Notes under the pieces: generated by a model
Seen by the model: the letters and a program-made list of their open reading frames with translations, nothing else
Databases searched by the model: none
Told to the model about the DNA's origin: nothing
Assembly (NCBI GenBank): GCA_036768485.1
Contig: JAVLUZ010000533.1
Coordinates: 434,001-498,000, forward strand
Direction of reading: 5' to 3'
Source: Mermis nigrescens
Taxonomy: Eukaryota; Nematoda; Enoplea; Mermithida; Mermithidae
Length of the DNA: 64,000 nucleotides
Position numbers and translations under genes: made by a program
Shown: positions 41,101 to 51,599 of the stretch, piece by piece
Layout: each line of letters begins with the position of its first letter
How positions within the stretch are numbered: position 1 is the stretch's first letter

Positions 41101-44100
41101 TGGCGCAAACGCATGCGATTTTTCCATTCTTCCGTGCATTATCTTACCTTTCAAAATTTTTTTCCGGCCCCTAAATACGGCCCTGATTACATACATACAT
41201 ATATGTACTATTGTTCTAAATATTGTTTACATAGAAAAATATTATTTATACAGGTAAATATGTGCAACACATATTTTTATATTTATTTTTTCATACGGGA
41301 TACAATTCTTTTAAACAAAAGTAATAGATTTAATTCCGACTTGAAAATGCGCAATTACCACTAAAGCGCCGTGTACGCCAGCGCACATCAAATTCGGTGT
41401 GAATTCCGCCAAATCGATAGTACGTAGCCATTCGCTTACGAAATGCTGGGTCCAAAATTGCACAGCGTTGGGAATAGGCCCTTTCCCGAGAACGTCCTAC
41501 ACGCGTAAAAATAATACTTTATGCACATAGCTGTTTGATTTGAGGCGGCCTGCTTTGAATTCATTCGGAAAAATAAATACAGCAATCGACAATCATACAC
41601 CGCCACCCGTATTTGGGTCAAAGCCAGGTCCGTAGCCAAGGGGGGGGCAAGGGGAGGGGGCAGTAGCCCCTTCCGGGAAACAAAAAAATTTTTGTTACTC
41701 ACAAGGGTCCCCCAAAGGAAGAAATATAAAATTTTCAATGTGCATGTAAAAGGTCGTCAAAACAGATTTTCTGCGTACTTTTGGGTTAGTAAACGCAACG
41801 TTTTGCGGCACTCCGCGCCGGAATAATGGTTTCTATATAGTTTTTGTCTTTTAAAACGTTTAAATTTGAGTTAGACATAGAGAAAAAGTCAACATTTTCC
41901 GGCGTTTTACGCCGAATCACTAAGTTTCTGATTGTTTTTTTTGCAGAACACAGAGATTGAGTGCAAATAAGAATAGTTAACAACTCGTTTATGGATTTGA
42001 CGATGAGAAACCAGTTGTGCAGATAGTTTAAGCGATGGATTTTTTGTGTATGAGCATAATATAAGCTGACGAATGTGAAAAAAATGTTTTGAAATAAATT
42101 TTTCTTCACCATTAAGTAGGGCTCGTCGAGAAACGTTTAAAAATGCCCTTATTTTTGACTATCCCCTAATGGTTTTCGAGATATATTGTTTTTCAGAATT
42201 TTTTGTCCACCGAAATAAAATGCTGGCTACGGGCCTGGTCAAAGCTATTACCATTTATTCATGTGTCCGAGAATAGTGGAAATAGAACCTATGCTACGTT
42301 TGAAATGAAGCAAACAATATCAGGTTTTAAAATTTTCTTTTTTTCCGGTCTTGTGCTTTATTTATCCGTGACCACTAAGGAAAACTATTGAGATATTCCT
42401 TTAATTAATGAAATTATCTAATTTATGTAGACGCTTTCTTGCTGAAGCAAATACGAGCATTTCGTAAAATTTCTCATTAGCTTCATGCTTCATGGTCCTA
42501 AAGCACAAAATTAAGAGTAAAATTACTCCTAGCGTAAAACCTAGGAGTAAACCATTCTTTTGTGCCTAGCACACCTGGGCAATGCCCCATATCGGCCCAT
42601 CACCATGACGGGCCGAACCAAAAGTTGGGCGGGACGAAGGGGTAACTTGGACGGGGCCATGTTTTGTACAGAAAGAAAATTTTTGGAGATAATTTAAGGA
42701 AATGCTAGATACAGTATATCATGATCAGTTTGCAAAACATGCACAGGAACCATCTTATTACACTGTTCGACACCTTTTCCATGGATGGACCCACCTTTTA
42801 GGCACGGACCCACCTTTTTCAGGGACAGACCCACCTTCTTCAGGGTCTAGGACCCACCCACCCTTTTGGCTGGAAGTTGGACGGAGCGAACCGTCAGCCA
42901 TTGCCCAGGTATGATGCCCTAAAGGAGAAAAAATTTTAGAAGGTAGGAAGTAGGAGTTACGGAGTACGGTAAATTTAACGTTTTTTGGCTAAGCCATTTC
43001 GCATTCAATCTCATCGCTAACAGCAAACCTGTGTGATCGAAAACAATTTTATGATCAGATCAAAAACGTGGTAAGAGATGAGAAGAGATCCCTATTGAAA
43101 TCAATCGTACCCATCCCCTTAAAGGTTGGGGTTTTTTATCCCACCTCAACTTAAGCAAAAAGTTGCGTTTTTAGACAATTTTAAGCGTTTTTTCGTCATT
43201 TTTTTAGCCAAATGCGCACAGATGTATGTATTTTTAAAATCTTTTCATTCACGTATCCCTAAAAATGTTCGACTAATCTCTTCCAAAATTTGGAGCATTA
43301 CATGACTGGGCAATTAAAACTGAGGGGACACGGTCGGAAGAAATGCACAAATACAGCAAAATAATGAATATCAATCTTTCGAGTAAAATGTAAATTTTTA
43401 GTTATTATCCGAATTAAATATATTTAATTCCTTGTAGTCATTTAAGGTCAGTTACCAACATACATGTAACGAGTCAAAATTTTAGAGTGGCGGTCTCAGC
43501 CATTTTTAGGGGCGGGGGAATAAATAAGCTCCAATTTTTGGCCAAAAAACCATGAAACGGCCAAAAAAATTCGATTTTTTCCAAAAATGGGGGTTCTGAA
43601 ATTTTCAGGAATTCCCTGTTTTCAGGGGGGAGTCAAAAATTTTCTGGTTTGTGTGGATGAGAACGACTAATTTTAGGTGAGAGGATCACCCATACCCACG
43701 ATTACATGTATAAATACCAAACTTCTTTCAGGTGAGTATTGATCGAATTTAGCATCCAAGCGCAACCCCTGACTAACATACGCGAATAAATTATGCATCT
43801 GTACCGCATTGAATTTCCGCTGCAGTCGGTTGAGATTGAAATCAATATCTCGTAAAATTTCCAACCCTCTACCCAACGTAGCGTGATGTATCGCGTTATT
43901 TATATGCATGAACAACAAGTCATCGACCGTGAGTATGTTCAAGACGGAGCCATCAACTCGATTTTCGGCGAAAACGTCTCGATACTGGGGCAGGCCAATG
44001 TCATCAAGCCATCCTGAGAAAATTATGGCTGATTCAAAGATAAAAACTATAAAATAATTATATAAAGTACAATTCAACATTTAACTAATTATATAATTTG

Positions 44101-47100
44101 ATATATGATGGGTTGATTTAATAATTAAATAATTCATTGAAAATCTCAAATTATTTTTAAATAATCTTGTATTTTTTCAAGCTGATCAATTATTAATCAA
44201 CCCTTTTAATAATCAATTTAATCGATCTATTTATCAATTTAGGTATCATATTCACTTAACAGCGAATCTTCGGCGCTTGCTAGTGTACAGACGGTTCTCA
44301 TCATATATGGGCAGCGAACCAAATTCTGGGGGTCCGAAGAAGCAAAACTGCCAAAAATAGCACCAAAAATCCAATTCTGGGGTCTATTGATTCTGGGGGA
44401 GTGGTCCACCAGATCCTCGGGGAAGGGGGTCCAGACCTCGACCCCTCACGACCATGTGTGGTTCTCACTATGCGCATACTTTTGCCCTTTTTAATTAGGT
44501 GTACTAACTGATTAATGCATTAATTCCAAACGGTGCGCTGAAACGAATCAGGTCAGGTCCTTATTTAAAATTTGTCCAAGCATATCCTGAGAACACTGAC
44601 CAACATTTGCACATCACGAGTTCTTTTCAGGCAGTTGCATACGATACGAATATAAAAAAGTGCCTTTTATCATGCTTGATTCAATGATATTTTTTTCGAC
44701 GTAAAATTTTCCTAGCCATAGGTGCGCAAGGTCAAACTTTCAGGAAGGGGGGGAGAAAACTAAAAATTGCTAGATAGCTATGTGCTTCGTAAAAACGGCT
44801 CTATAGTCCTTTTGGGGGTCAGAAAACTAGCTATATAGCCTTTTTGGATTCACAAACATAGCTATATAGCCTTTTTGGACTAAAAATAGCAATTAATCCC
44901 TTTATGGAGTCGAGAAAATAGCTATAATATCCTTTTGAAACTCAGAAAAGACAACTAAATAGCATTTCTGAGATCAAAAAAGACTATACAGCTAATTTTA
45001 TGAGCCCAAAAAAGGCTGTATAGCTAATTTTCTGAGCCCAAATAAGGCTATACAGCAATGGTTTTTCAAAGCTCAGGGGGGTTATCCCCCTCCCCGCCCA
45101 TGCTCTTGTATGTTCCTAGCTTCTGTTTATACATTTGATCTGTGTGTTTCACGAAGGAAAATAATACAGAAAATGACGCGCCAAAAAATTTGATGTGTTC
45201 TACATGTCAAGCTCAAATTTGAATGGTTTGCGGACTAGAAGAAGCGCCGTGAAAATTCTATTTTCTCTATGTCATAACTCATAATTTATAATAATTTATT
45301 TTATAATTTATAATTTATTACTTTAATTTATTTATTTAATTTTATTTAATTTGACTTTATCCTAACTCATAATTTAATTTCTCCATGTCATGACTCATAA
45401 TTCTCATAAATCATAATATCATGACTTATGTCATAACGCATTACTCTTTCGAGCGGGCTAGGAGGCAAAAACTATACCTGAGTAATAATTCGGCGCGAAA
45501 CGCTCAAATTTGAGCGAGTTAGAGCGGTTTAGAAGACAAAATTATATATGCACATGAACAATTAATCCGGAAATTTTAAGTTCACTAGCTCAAAAGTAAG
45601 CTAAAAATCTGTTTTGGCGGTATTTTAGATGCATTTCACGAATTTTCCACTTTTCCATTTGGGGGACTCTTACAAGGTAACAAATTTTTTATCTTCCGGG
45701 GGCCCATTGAATACGGGCGAGCGTGTTCAAATGCAATTATAAACATTTCGCACGCAAATTTATGAGATTTTAGCTATCCAATTGATTATTTAGAACAGTG
45801 GTCGAGGGTTTACGAGTGGCACTAAAAAAATAGAATTCAAATTTTACTTAAAATTTATCGCAATAACGTGTGTAAGACCAACAAGAGATCAGCTGAATGT
45901 TCAGTAATTTACTTAAGACTTGATGATAATCCATCGAATCAGCAGGCTCGGTTTTACCAAATTCAATAGAACGCAAGGCGAGCAATAATTTCTTTCTGTG
46001 AAGATGATTTCTCATGTTCAGCTCCTAAAAATGACTATAATTAATATAAAGTTATTCTTTCCAATGTTTAAGAAACCTTTATTCCCCACCACTTTTATAT
46101 TATTCAGATGAGGTGATTTACATTAACAATAATTTCTAAACATTTAATTATTTAATTAATATTAATTAATATCTACAATTAATATTAACATCAACGTTAG
46201 TTTTGATTAAATGATCAAGATTAATATTAACCTTTGATTTTAACGAATCACATTCGTGGCTAACACTATCTGTGCCAGCAATGCTCTATCCATTAAGACT
46301 GAAAAACTTAAAAAATTCAAATTTTTGAACGGTAGGTACCATACATGCTCAGCATGGGAATTCTGGGGAGTGAAATTGTAAAGTGCCTTTTTCGGGCCTA
46401 AAAAATGGTAGGTACGCGTCAAAAACATCGTTTTTCGGTGTTTCTGACAAATCTTCCTACATCTGAAAACATTAAAAAATTTCGAAAAAAATCAAAAAAG
46501 TCAAACAAATTGAACTAAATATAGTCAAAGCATGAGTATATGGCGCAAAGCATCAATTTGACTCTACGCTTAGAAAAGTACCTTTTCTACGGCTTTTTAA
46601 AAAAGTCTTGAGAACTCTCGGGAAATCGCGAATTCTGGGGGGACTGTTAAAAAAGTTTCTGCGGGGGGTGAAAATTTTTTAAGGATTGATACCTACCCCC
46701 ATCCCCGAGATCATGTATTGTAGGTACCTTGTATGTGATAGGTGTGCGTGAAAATCATATAGATCCTGGGAAATCAAGGCTTAACAGAAGGTCACCGGAA
46801 ATTACAAAAATGCTTGCGTTCTAAAGATAAATATGAAAAAGGCTATGTCTTGTCAGCCATCAAAGAACCCAACGCAAAAGGCTGAAAATTTCATTTCATG
46901 AATAGCTTAATATAGTTACAATTTTTTTTCGAAATTTATCATCAGCAATGTATAGAGCTCATTGAAAATCGTTCAAAAATGCCCGTATTCTTGCCTGTCT
47001 CCTAACAGTTTTACGTTTTTTGGTGCGCTATTGAGGGGCTCCGCGCGCAAATACTCTTTCCCGGCCATAGCGGCCTTGCAATTGGGGGTGGCGCTAAAAA

Positions 47101-50100
47101 AATAACTGACTGCGACCGGAGTCATTTTTATGCGAAATATCGCGTTCTTTCAGAAGAGACAATCTTATAACCGCGCTTAATTTTTCTATATCGTTTTTGC
47201 ATTGTACCTTTCTAAAAATGGTTTGGGTTCAAAAGAGGAAAGCCGCTCCCCGCCCCTGCATACGCATGTGCATTATCAAGTATACGAACGAAATAAATTC
47301 CGTCCAATTCATAATTCTTCTCGGAAATTTCCATTTTGAAAGGTCCAGAGTTCGCAAAAGGCTTTTTTCTAAATGCTTGAACTTCCCAAAAGCGAAATAA
47401 AGATGGAAAACAGACCTTTTCTAGGTCGTTTTGCGTCAAGCTCATCAAGTGTCGGCCGGATTTAATATTTCGTTGACACTCAGCAGCATAAAGATTCAGT
47501 CCGATTTCATGGAACCAATCACTCAACGTTTCTTGCCCCCACTGGCAAAATTGCTCGAAGGATGGTCTACGAAGGCACACAAGAACGATACTTAATACTT
47601 ATATAAACTGGTCAATTATACTTTGAAATTTTTTTCAACTTTTTCACCATGCAGAAGATGGCGCTTTGACCAAAAACAGTTTGAAGAGGATACTCAGTGT
47701 ACGTACAAAGACTTTTCCAGACTCCTTTTTATATGTACAAAGATTTTCGGGAGGACAAAGACAATAAAAATGTCTTAAACTTTTTGAAATTTTTGATGCT
47801 TCCCACTGTAATTAGTATTCAGTTCAAATGTCTTTATAATAGTTAAAATTGTGTTCAAAAAGATAAAAACATGACATTCATTTTCTAGCGTTTGGCTCTG
47901 GTTATTGTGCTATTCTTCTCGATAAATCTCCAGTGTTGAGTTTAGCTTCAATTAATTATAATATTCTAGTGCTTCAAAGAGCTTGTCTGCTAAAAGCCTG
48001 AGCTTGAATAATAAAAAAATTTAAAAAAAGATTATAAAAATAGCTTTAGACTCTCCAACTTTAACAAATTTTTCTACCTTACAGGTACTTTTTCGCAGCT
48101 CGTTACGTCGCTTGACCAACCAACTCTTGGTGCCATGGTGTGCCTCGCATGACTATTGCGGTTAAATGTACCCGAATCAGAAGTTTTAAATTGCCTTGCT
48201 TCATGCGACGTACTCCGCTTTAACCTAATTGCAAACGCTAAAGTTTTGAATTGAAAAGCATTGTAAAGAAAATGTCATAAATTTTAAAAGATCGAATCAG
48301 CATATACTTGAAGCAAAAAAAACAGTGAAAAGCTGGCCTGGCTATAGGGTTGATGATAAACAGGAGTACGATATCATCGTTAATGAATAAAATAGAAATT
48401 TTCCGATTTGCTCGGCATGAAAAAGTGTACATGACCATCGAAAAAGATAAAAGATTCAAGATCGTTTTTTTCGTCCACGTGCTTTACACGTGTGTCCGGA
48501 TGATACTATCGGCTGGATAACGTAAAGAAGGCTAGTCCCAAGGGCTTTGATCTTAACCACAGAAGTGTGGCTTCACATAAATCGACTTCGAGGAGATGAA
48601 AGGCGGGGTAGACTTGTCAGAAAGAACTTACATTATTGCGGATCAAACGTGAGTCTCTACGACCCGAGCAGGCCTATAGCCAACAGGCACGTACATAGAT
48701 GGCCGTCCTGGACCAACACCAACTTTTGGGAGGACTAAGCCCAAAAAGGCCACAAATAGCACAAAATAACGTTTAAAAAGTCATATTTTCCCGATTTTTC
48801 GAATTTGGGGGTCCGAACCCCCCCCCACCCCATTCCCCCAGAAATACGTGCCTGATAGCCAAGGGATACAGTGGGTGCGGCTGCATTGCCTGGTCCGGCA
48901 AATTAGAGATAAAAGGGAAAAAGGAGCAACAACGATAATATTCAAATTAAGGTTAATGACTTTTTGAAAAAAAGATATGAATTTCAAGAGCTTTCCGAAG
49001 CTTGAGACCAAACCTATTGAATGCAATAGGTAGCACCAGTTAATTTTTATAGTCAATCCATCCTGTCAAGAAATTTAGCTAGGGCCTACCGAGGATTAAC
49101 ATACTAATCGCTCAGCAATCTCTAATATGAATTTAGCACAAGTTTTAACATTACTTCACGTGTACAGTGATAAAAATATTCAGCGCATTACGATTTTTTA
49201 TTATTTAAAGCCGTTTTTTTTCTGGATACTTCGCCATACACATCGCATGAGAATTTGATAAAATTGGAAAGACTTTTAGCAAGCATTAGGAACCGATTAG
49301 CAAAAAATATGTACAAAGGGTCTGCACGTGCACAAATGACCTTTTAAAATACAGCGTATGACATTTTTGTTGAAAGAACACTGAATCGCCTACAAAGATA
49401 TAAAAGGGAATAAATTCATGACATGCAGTGTGTACACTGATTAGCAATCGGAGAATGATAATATATGAAACATTGCGACTATCTAGACTACTCATTGAAC
49501 AGTTTTTTATTCTTAAAAGCCATATTTTCAATCGTTGTAAATTACAACATTGATCGTTGAAAATTATGTAAAAGAAAAAGTAGAAAATGACCAATTTTTG
49601 AAAACCTATGATGGAGAGAGATATATATCTAAATTCTCTTATATTTTTCCTCAAATTATAATTTTTTTTAATGTGATACCTACATGATGTCCAAACTTTT
49701 TTTGGGCGAACGTAGGAGTGTCAAGTGAGTCATCGGCTGGCAATGTTTGGCATGATTTGATTTCGTATTGCGCAAATCATAACATTTTTACGAAGCCAGC
49801 TTTTTTGATATGCGAAAACGATGTTGCGCGCACTATTTTTTTGACAGCGATTTCTCAATAACTTGCATAAGCTTGCCTGACAAATTTTTTATTGGATCCG
49901 TAGAGCACTCAGTCAATTAGTAGGTCAAAATTTTCATCACTTGAATGGCTTAAATCATGGATAGGCAATAGAATGGCACTTATCAAGAAATGCTTAGTAG
50001 AATTCATAAAACGCACATGTAAAAAACAGAAGTAAAACAACAGAGATAGCATTTTGATTACCTCGAAATAAAATTGCGCACGGAGCGTTGTTTTTTATTC

Positions 50101-51037
50101 CTCTTTAATTTTTCATTAAGCTGATGTGCCGAATCTACCGTTTCATCATCGCTATCTAAAGAGTAAAAAACAAAAAGCGATATATCGAAGGAACAATAAT
50201 AAATCCAAATATTTTATAGAGAAAAAAACGTTCTTTAAAGTAAATGACTAAAGTTGACTCGATATACATACATATGTATACGTACTGGATGCCGAATCAC
50301 ATTCCTTGACCTTTTCCCGATCTAAAATTAACGAAGCCGATTGGTAGCGAAAGCAAAAGTGCACAAGAAGTGCAAAGTATGCACGTAGAAAATGCGGACA
50401 TGGGATGTTAGAGAGTGCAAAAATAAATCTAGTCTGAAAATTAATCACTAAAAGCATAGAGCAATTTGTAAATAGAAAAATAAATCAGGAACTTTAGTAT
50501 CGGTATGCTGCATCTGACAGAATATTCATAGAGCTGAACATAACAATTAATTTATAGCTCACCTAATGGGAAACAAATGAACAAATTTGAATAACGCAAA
50601 CTTTACGTCGATAGTTTTAGTGATTTTTAATATATTATAGCTGAAAGTCCAGTGTATTCTTAAGCACTAGGTCAAATATCTACGTCAGATTTCTTAAATA
50701 ATGAATGAAAGGATAATGAAGCAATCACAAAAATAATGATTTTGAAAACGACAATAATAATGAGGATGCAAATAACATAAATAATAACGATAAAAATATA
50801 ACAAAAATATTAAACAATATGAAAGTAATAATGTATTAGTCAATAGCGGTACAAAACAGTATGATTATAATCATAATATAATAATAATAATGGTAACGGT
50901 ATTATCAGATGATAATAACAATAGTACATAAAAGTAATTATAAAAATAAGAATATTAGCAACAATAATAATTAATGAATAATAACGATACTAATAATTAT
51001 ACTTATAATAATTATAATAATATTAATAATGCATTGC

Positions 51038-51077
<40 letters not shown>

Positions 51078-51122
51078 GATATTACTATTTTAATACTAAT
51101 AATAAAAAATTATATAAAGGAT

Positions 51123-51179
<57 letters not shown>

Positions 51180-51571
51180 AAATACTAGACAATCTTAGTC
51201 ACTGAATAATGCAAATAATATTAAAGCAATAGTAAGTCGATAAAAATATGAGTAAACTAATAAACATGATAATAGAAAATCGAAAGCAGTTTCTCATCTT
51301 AACAAACGACTATTATTACTGTTAAAAACATAATTCTGTTCTTTCTACTTCATTGTGTGGTGTGACATAAAAATTTGCATATTGTCTTCACGTAGCACAC
51401 ACACAAATACGAACCTAAATTAGGCGCAGACGTGCTTCGCTTGCTGGACCTGAATTGTTCTTTGAGCCACTTAAAACCTCTAGATTGCGTACTTCTGGAC
51501 GGCCGACACTCGACGGATGAAGCTGCACCAGCAGAATTGGATAATTTCGGCACAATTGGAGGCTTATGACT
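37910..51571 (-). CDS. liprin-beta: Liprin-beta (PPFIBP) C-terminal half, nine exons
   Basis: Exons right to left: 51,571-51,415; 50,155-50,062; 48,224-48,078; 47,566-47,416; 46,024-45,913; 44,013-43,718; 41,496-41,359; 38,919-38,731; 38,122-37,910. All eight junctions keep phase. The protein runs from the SAPNL linker motif through a basic stretch and a GWSSD motif to three tandem SAM domains (SAM1: exons 4-5; SAM2: exon 6; SAM3: exons 7-8) and a short tail with NLICPLTP. Liprins are cytoplasmic scaffolds at presynaptic sites and cell-matrix contacts; liprin-beta pairs with liprin-alpha through these domains. The N-terminal coiled coil normally present was not identified. Intron lengths of about 0.7-2.8 kb are filled with MITEs. 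No frame damage is seen. Confidence 0.93.
38731..38919 (-). CDS. liprin-beta: Liprin-beta exon, SAM3 second half
   Basis: Acceptor TTCTTTCGTAG, donor ATTAAG|GTAAAC, 63 codons, phase 0 both ends. VLEPTFTADTLASILNI and LLRRHLNMHFNQLLG match the end of SAM3. Reading through the donor adds 34 codons then stops, but splicing restores a conserved tail, so it is preferred. Confidence 0.93.
39003..39388. mobile_element. hAT element, CAGGCCTGTATCCAGG family
   Basis: 386 bp with perfect TSD CATATAAG (38,995-39,002 and 39,389-39,396). Left end CAGGCCTGTATCCAGG, right end inward CAGGACCGTATTTAAGGGGG. It lies 76 bp upstream of a liprin-beta acceptor. Confidence 0.9.
40044..40491. mobile_element. MITE, CACACTG family
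   Basis: Ends CGCACTATGGGATATGG and inward CACACGATCAAAAGTTC, flanked by CACACATG and CATCTATG. Carries the GTCCAAGTCAT block that marks the insertion point in the 60.5-kb copy. Confidence 0.6.
40863..41185. mobile_element. hAT element, CGGGCCCGTATCCAGG family
   Basis: 323 bp with perfect TSD ATTACATA (40,855-40,862 and 41,186-41,193). Right end inward CAGGGCCGTATTTAGGGG. Close relative of 39,003-39,388. Confidence 0.88.
41359..41496 (-). CDS. liprin-beta: Liprin-beta exon, SAM3 first half
   Basis: Acceptor TTTACGCGTGTAG, donor TTAGTG|GTAATT, 46 codons, phase 0 both ends. FWTQHFVSEWLRTIDLAEF and CAGVHGAL match WTNHRVMEWLRSVDLAEY...GSGVHGG. A hAT element ends 174 bp downstream of the donor. 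Confidence 0.93.
41625..42237. mobile_element. Non-autonomous hAT element, CAGGTCCGTAGCC family
   Basis: 613 bp with perfect TSD GTCAAAGC (41,617-41,624 and 42,238-42,245). Ends CAGGTCCGTAGCCAAGG and inward CAGGCCCGTAGCCAGC. Two GC-hairpin motifs near 41,803 and 41,900. Confidence 0.92.
42573..42910. mobile_element. TIR element, ACCTGGGCAATG ends
   Basis: 338 bp bounded by ACCTGGGCAATG and its inverse CATTGCCCAGGT. The right half repeats a CACGGACCCACCTTTT-like unit three times. No TSD seen. Confidence 0.55.
43461..43710. mobile_element. MITE bounded by TACATGTA
   Basis: TACATGTA occurs at both edges. Because it is a palindrome it may be TSD or terminus. Interior carries TCAAAATTTTAGAGTGGCGG and GAACGACTAATTTTAGG, reverse of the 36.1-kb copy. 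It abuts the SAM2 donor. Confidence 0.65.
43718..44013 (-). CDS. liprin-beta: Liprin-beta exon, SAM2
   Basis: Acceptor AATTTTCTCAG, donor TTTG|GTATTT, 296 bp, phase 1 in and phase 0 out. GWLDDIGLPQYRDVFAENRV and LNILTVDDLLFM are near-identical to liprin-beta SAM2 in other animals. The donor lies only 8 bp from the TACATGTA that bounds a MITE at 43,461-43,710. Confidence 0.95.
44302..44460. mobile_element. MITE of the 376-619 family
   Basis: 159 bp with TSD GTTCTCAT / GTTCTCAC. Ends CATATATGGGCAGCG and inward CACACATGGTCGTGAGG. Confidence 0.75.
44717..45112. mobile_element. hAT-like element with TATATAGCC internal repeats
   Basis: 396 bp with perfect TSD TTCCTAGC (44,709-44,716 and 45,113-45,120). 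Ends CATAGGTGCGCAAGG and inward CATACAAGAGCATGG. Interior is a tandem of 'gctatatagcctttttgg'-like units, about 30-45 bp apart. Confidence 0.88.
45913..46024 (-). CDS. liprin-beta: Liprin-beta exon, SAM1 second half
   Basis: Acceptor TCATTTTTAG, donor TTAA|GTAAAT, 112 bp, phase 0 in and phase 1 out. ELNMRNHLHRKKLLLALRS equals the KELGIKHxLHRKKLxLAL helix. The split codon AGA supplies the Arg of RWLDDIG at the next exon. Confidence 0.92.
46342..46720. repeat. Copy of the GAAACGCC/AACGATG repeat family
   Basis: Starts CATGCTCAGCATGGGAATTC, contains AAACATCGTTTTTCGGTG and ATATAGTCAAAGCATGAG, ends CCCCGAGATCATGTATTG. Reverse relative to the 19.2-kb copy. Confidence 0.55.
47416..47566 (-). CDS. 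liprin-beta: Liprin-beta exon, SAM1 first half
   Basis: Acceptor GCCTTCGTAG, donor AAAAG|GTCTGT, 151 bp, phase 2 in and phase 0 out. FCQWGQETLSDWFHEIGL and a SLTQNDLEK end fit the SAM fold (W at helix 1, DLEKELGI later). Neighbour order with SAM2 confirms identity. Confidence 0.92.
48078..48224 (-). CDS. liprin-beta: Liprin-beta exon (LKRS...GWS linker)
   Basis: Acceptor TTGCAATTAG, donor TAAG|GTAGAA, 147 bp, phase 2 in and out. LKRSTSHEARQF and HTMAPRVGWSSDVTS match the KLRRSQS...TAGPRLGWSRD stretch just before SAM1. A nearby GTAAGG donor would break phase. Confidence 0.85.
48684..48854. mobile_element. 171-bp hAT MITE, CAGGCACGTA family
   Basis: Perfect TSD ATAGCCAA (48,676-48,683 and 48,855-48,862). 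Ends CAGGCACGTACATAG and inward CAGGCACGTATTTC. Contains CAAAATAACGTTTAAAAAGT, shared with the 54.1 and 61.3 kb copies. Confidence 0.93.
50062..50155 (-). CDS. liprin-beta: Liprin-beta exon (acidic then basic linker)
   Basis: Acceptor TACTCTTTAG, donor TCGAG|GTAATC, 94 bp, phase 1 in and phase 2 out. DSDDETVDSAHQLNEKL precedes KRNKKQRSVRNFISR, the basic segment before LKRS. Recovered by phase; too short for a long ORF. Confidence 0.8.
50700..51190. repeat. ATT/AAT microsatellite field
   Basis: Dense AAT-type repeats: an almost pure (ATT)n run about 51,038-51,077 faces an (AAT)n run about 51,124-51,178, so the two can pair as a long hairpin; surrounding 300 bp are diverged AAT units. Lies in a liprin-beta intron. 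Confidence 0.85.
51415..51571 (-). CDS. liprin-beta: Liprin-beta exon (SAPNL linker)
   Basis: Acceptor ACAAATTTAG, donor TTTAG|GTTCGT, 157 bp, phase 0 in and phase 1 out. It contains SRGFKWLKEQF and KRSTSAPNL, equivalent to the RGFFKIKSNKRTASAPNL motif of vertebrate liprin-beta. The preceding exon must end in phase 0 and was not located. Confidence 0.88.
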
Positions 51572-51599
51572 CTAAATTTGTATTTCACAGGTGATAAAA

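Noticed and set aside
44717..45112. TATATAGCC tandem units read as a promoter array
   Set aside because: The units belong to a transposon family with TSD and recur in 9,148-9,626; nothing ties them to gene starts.
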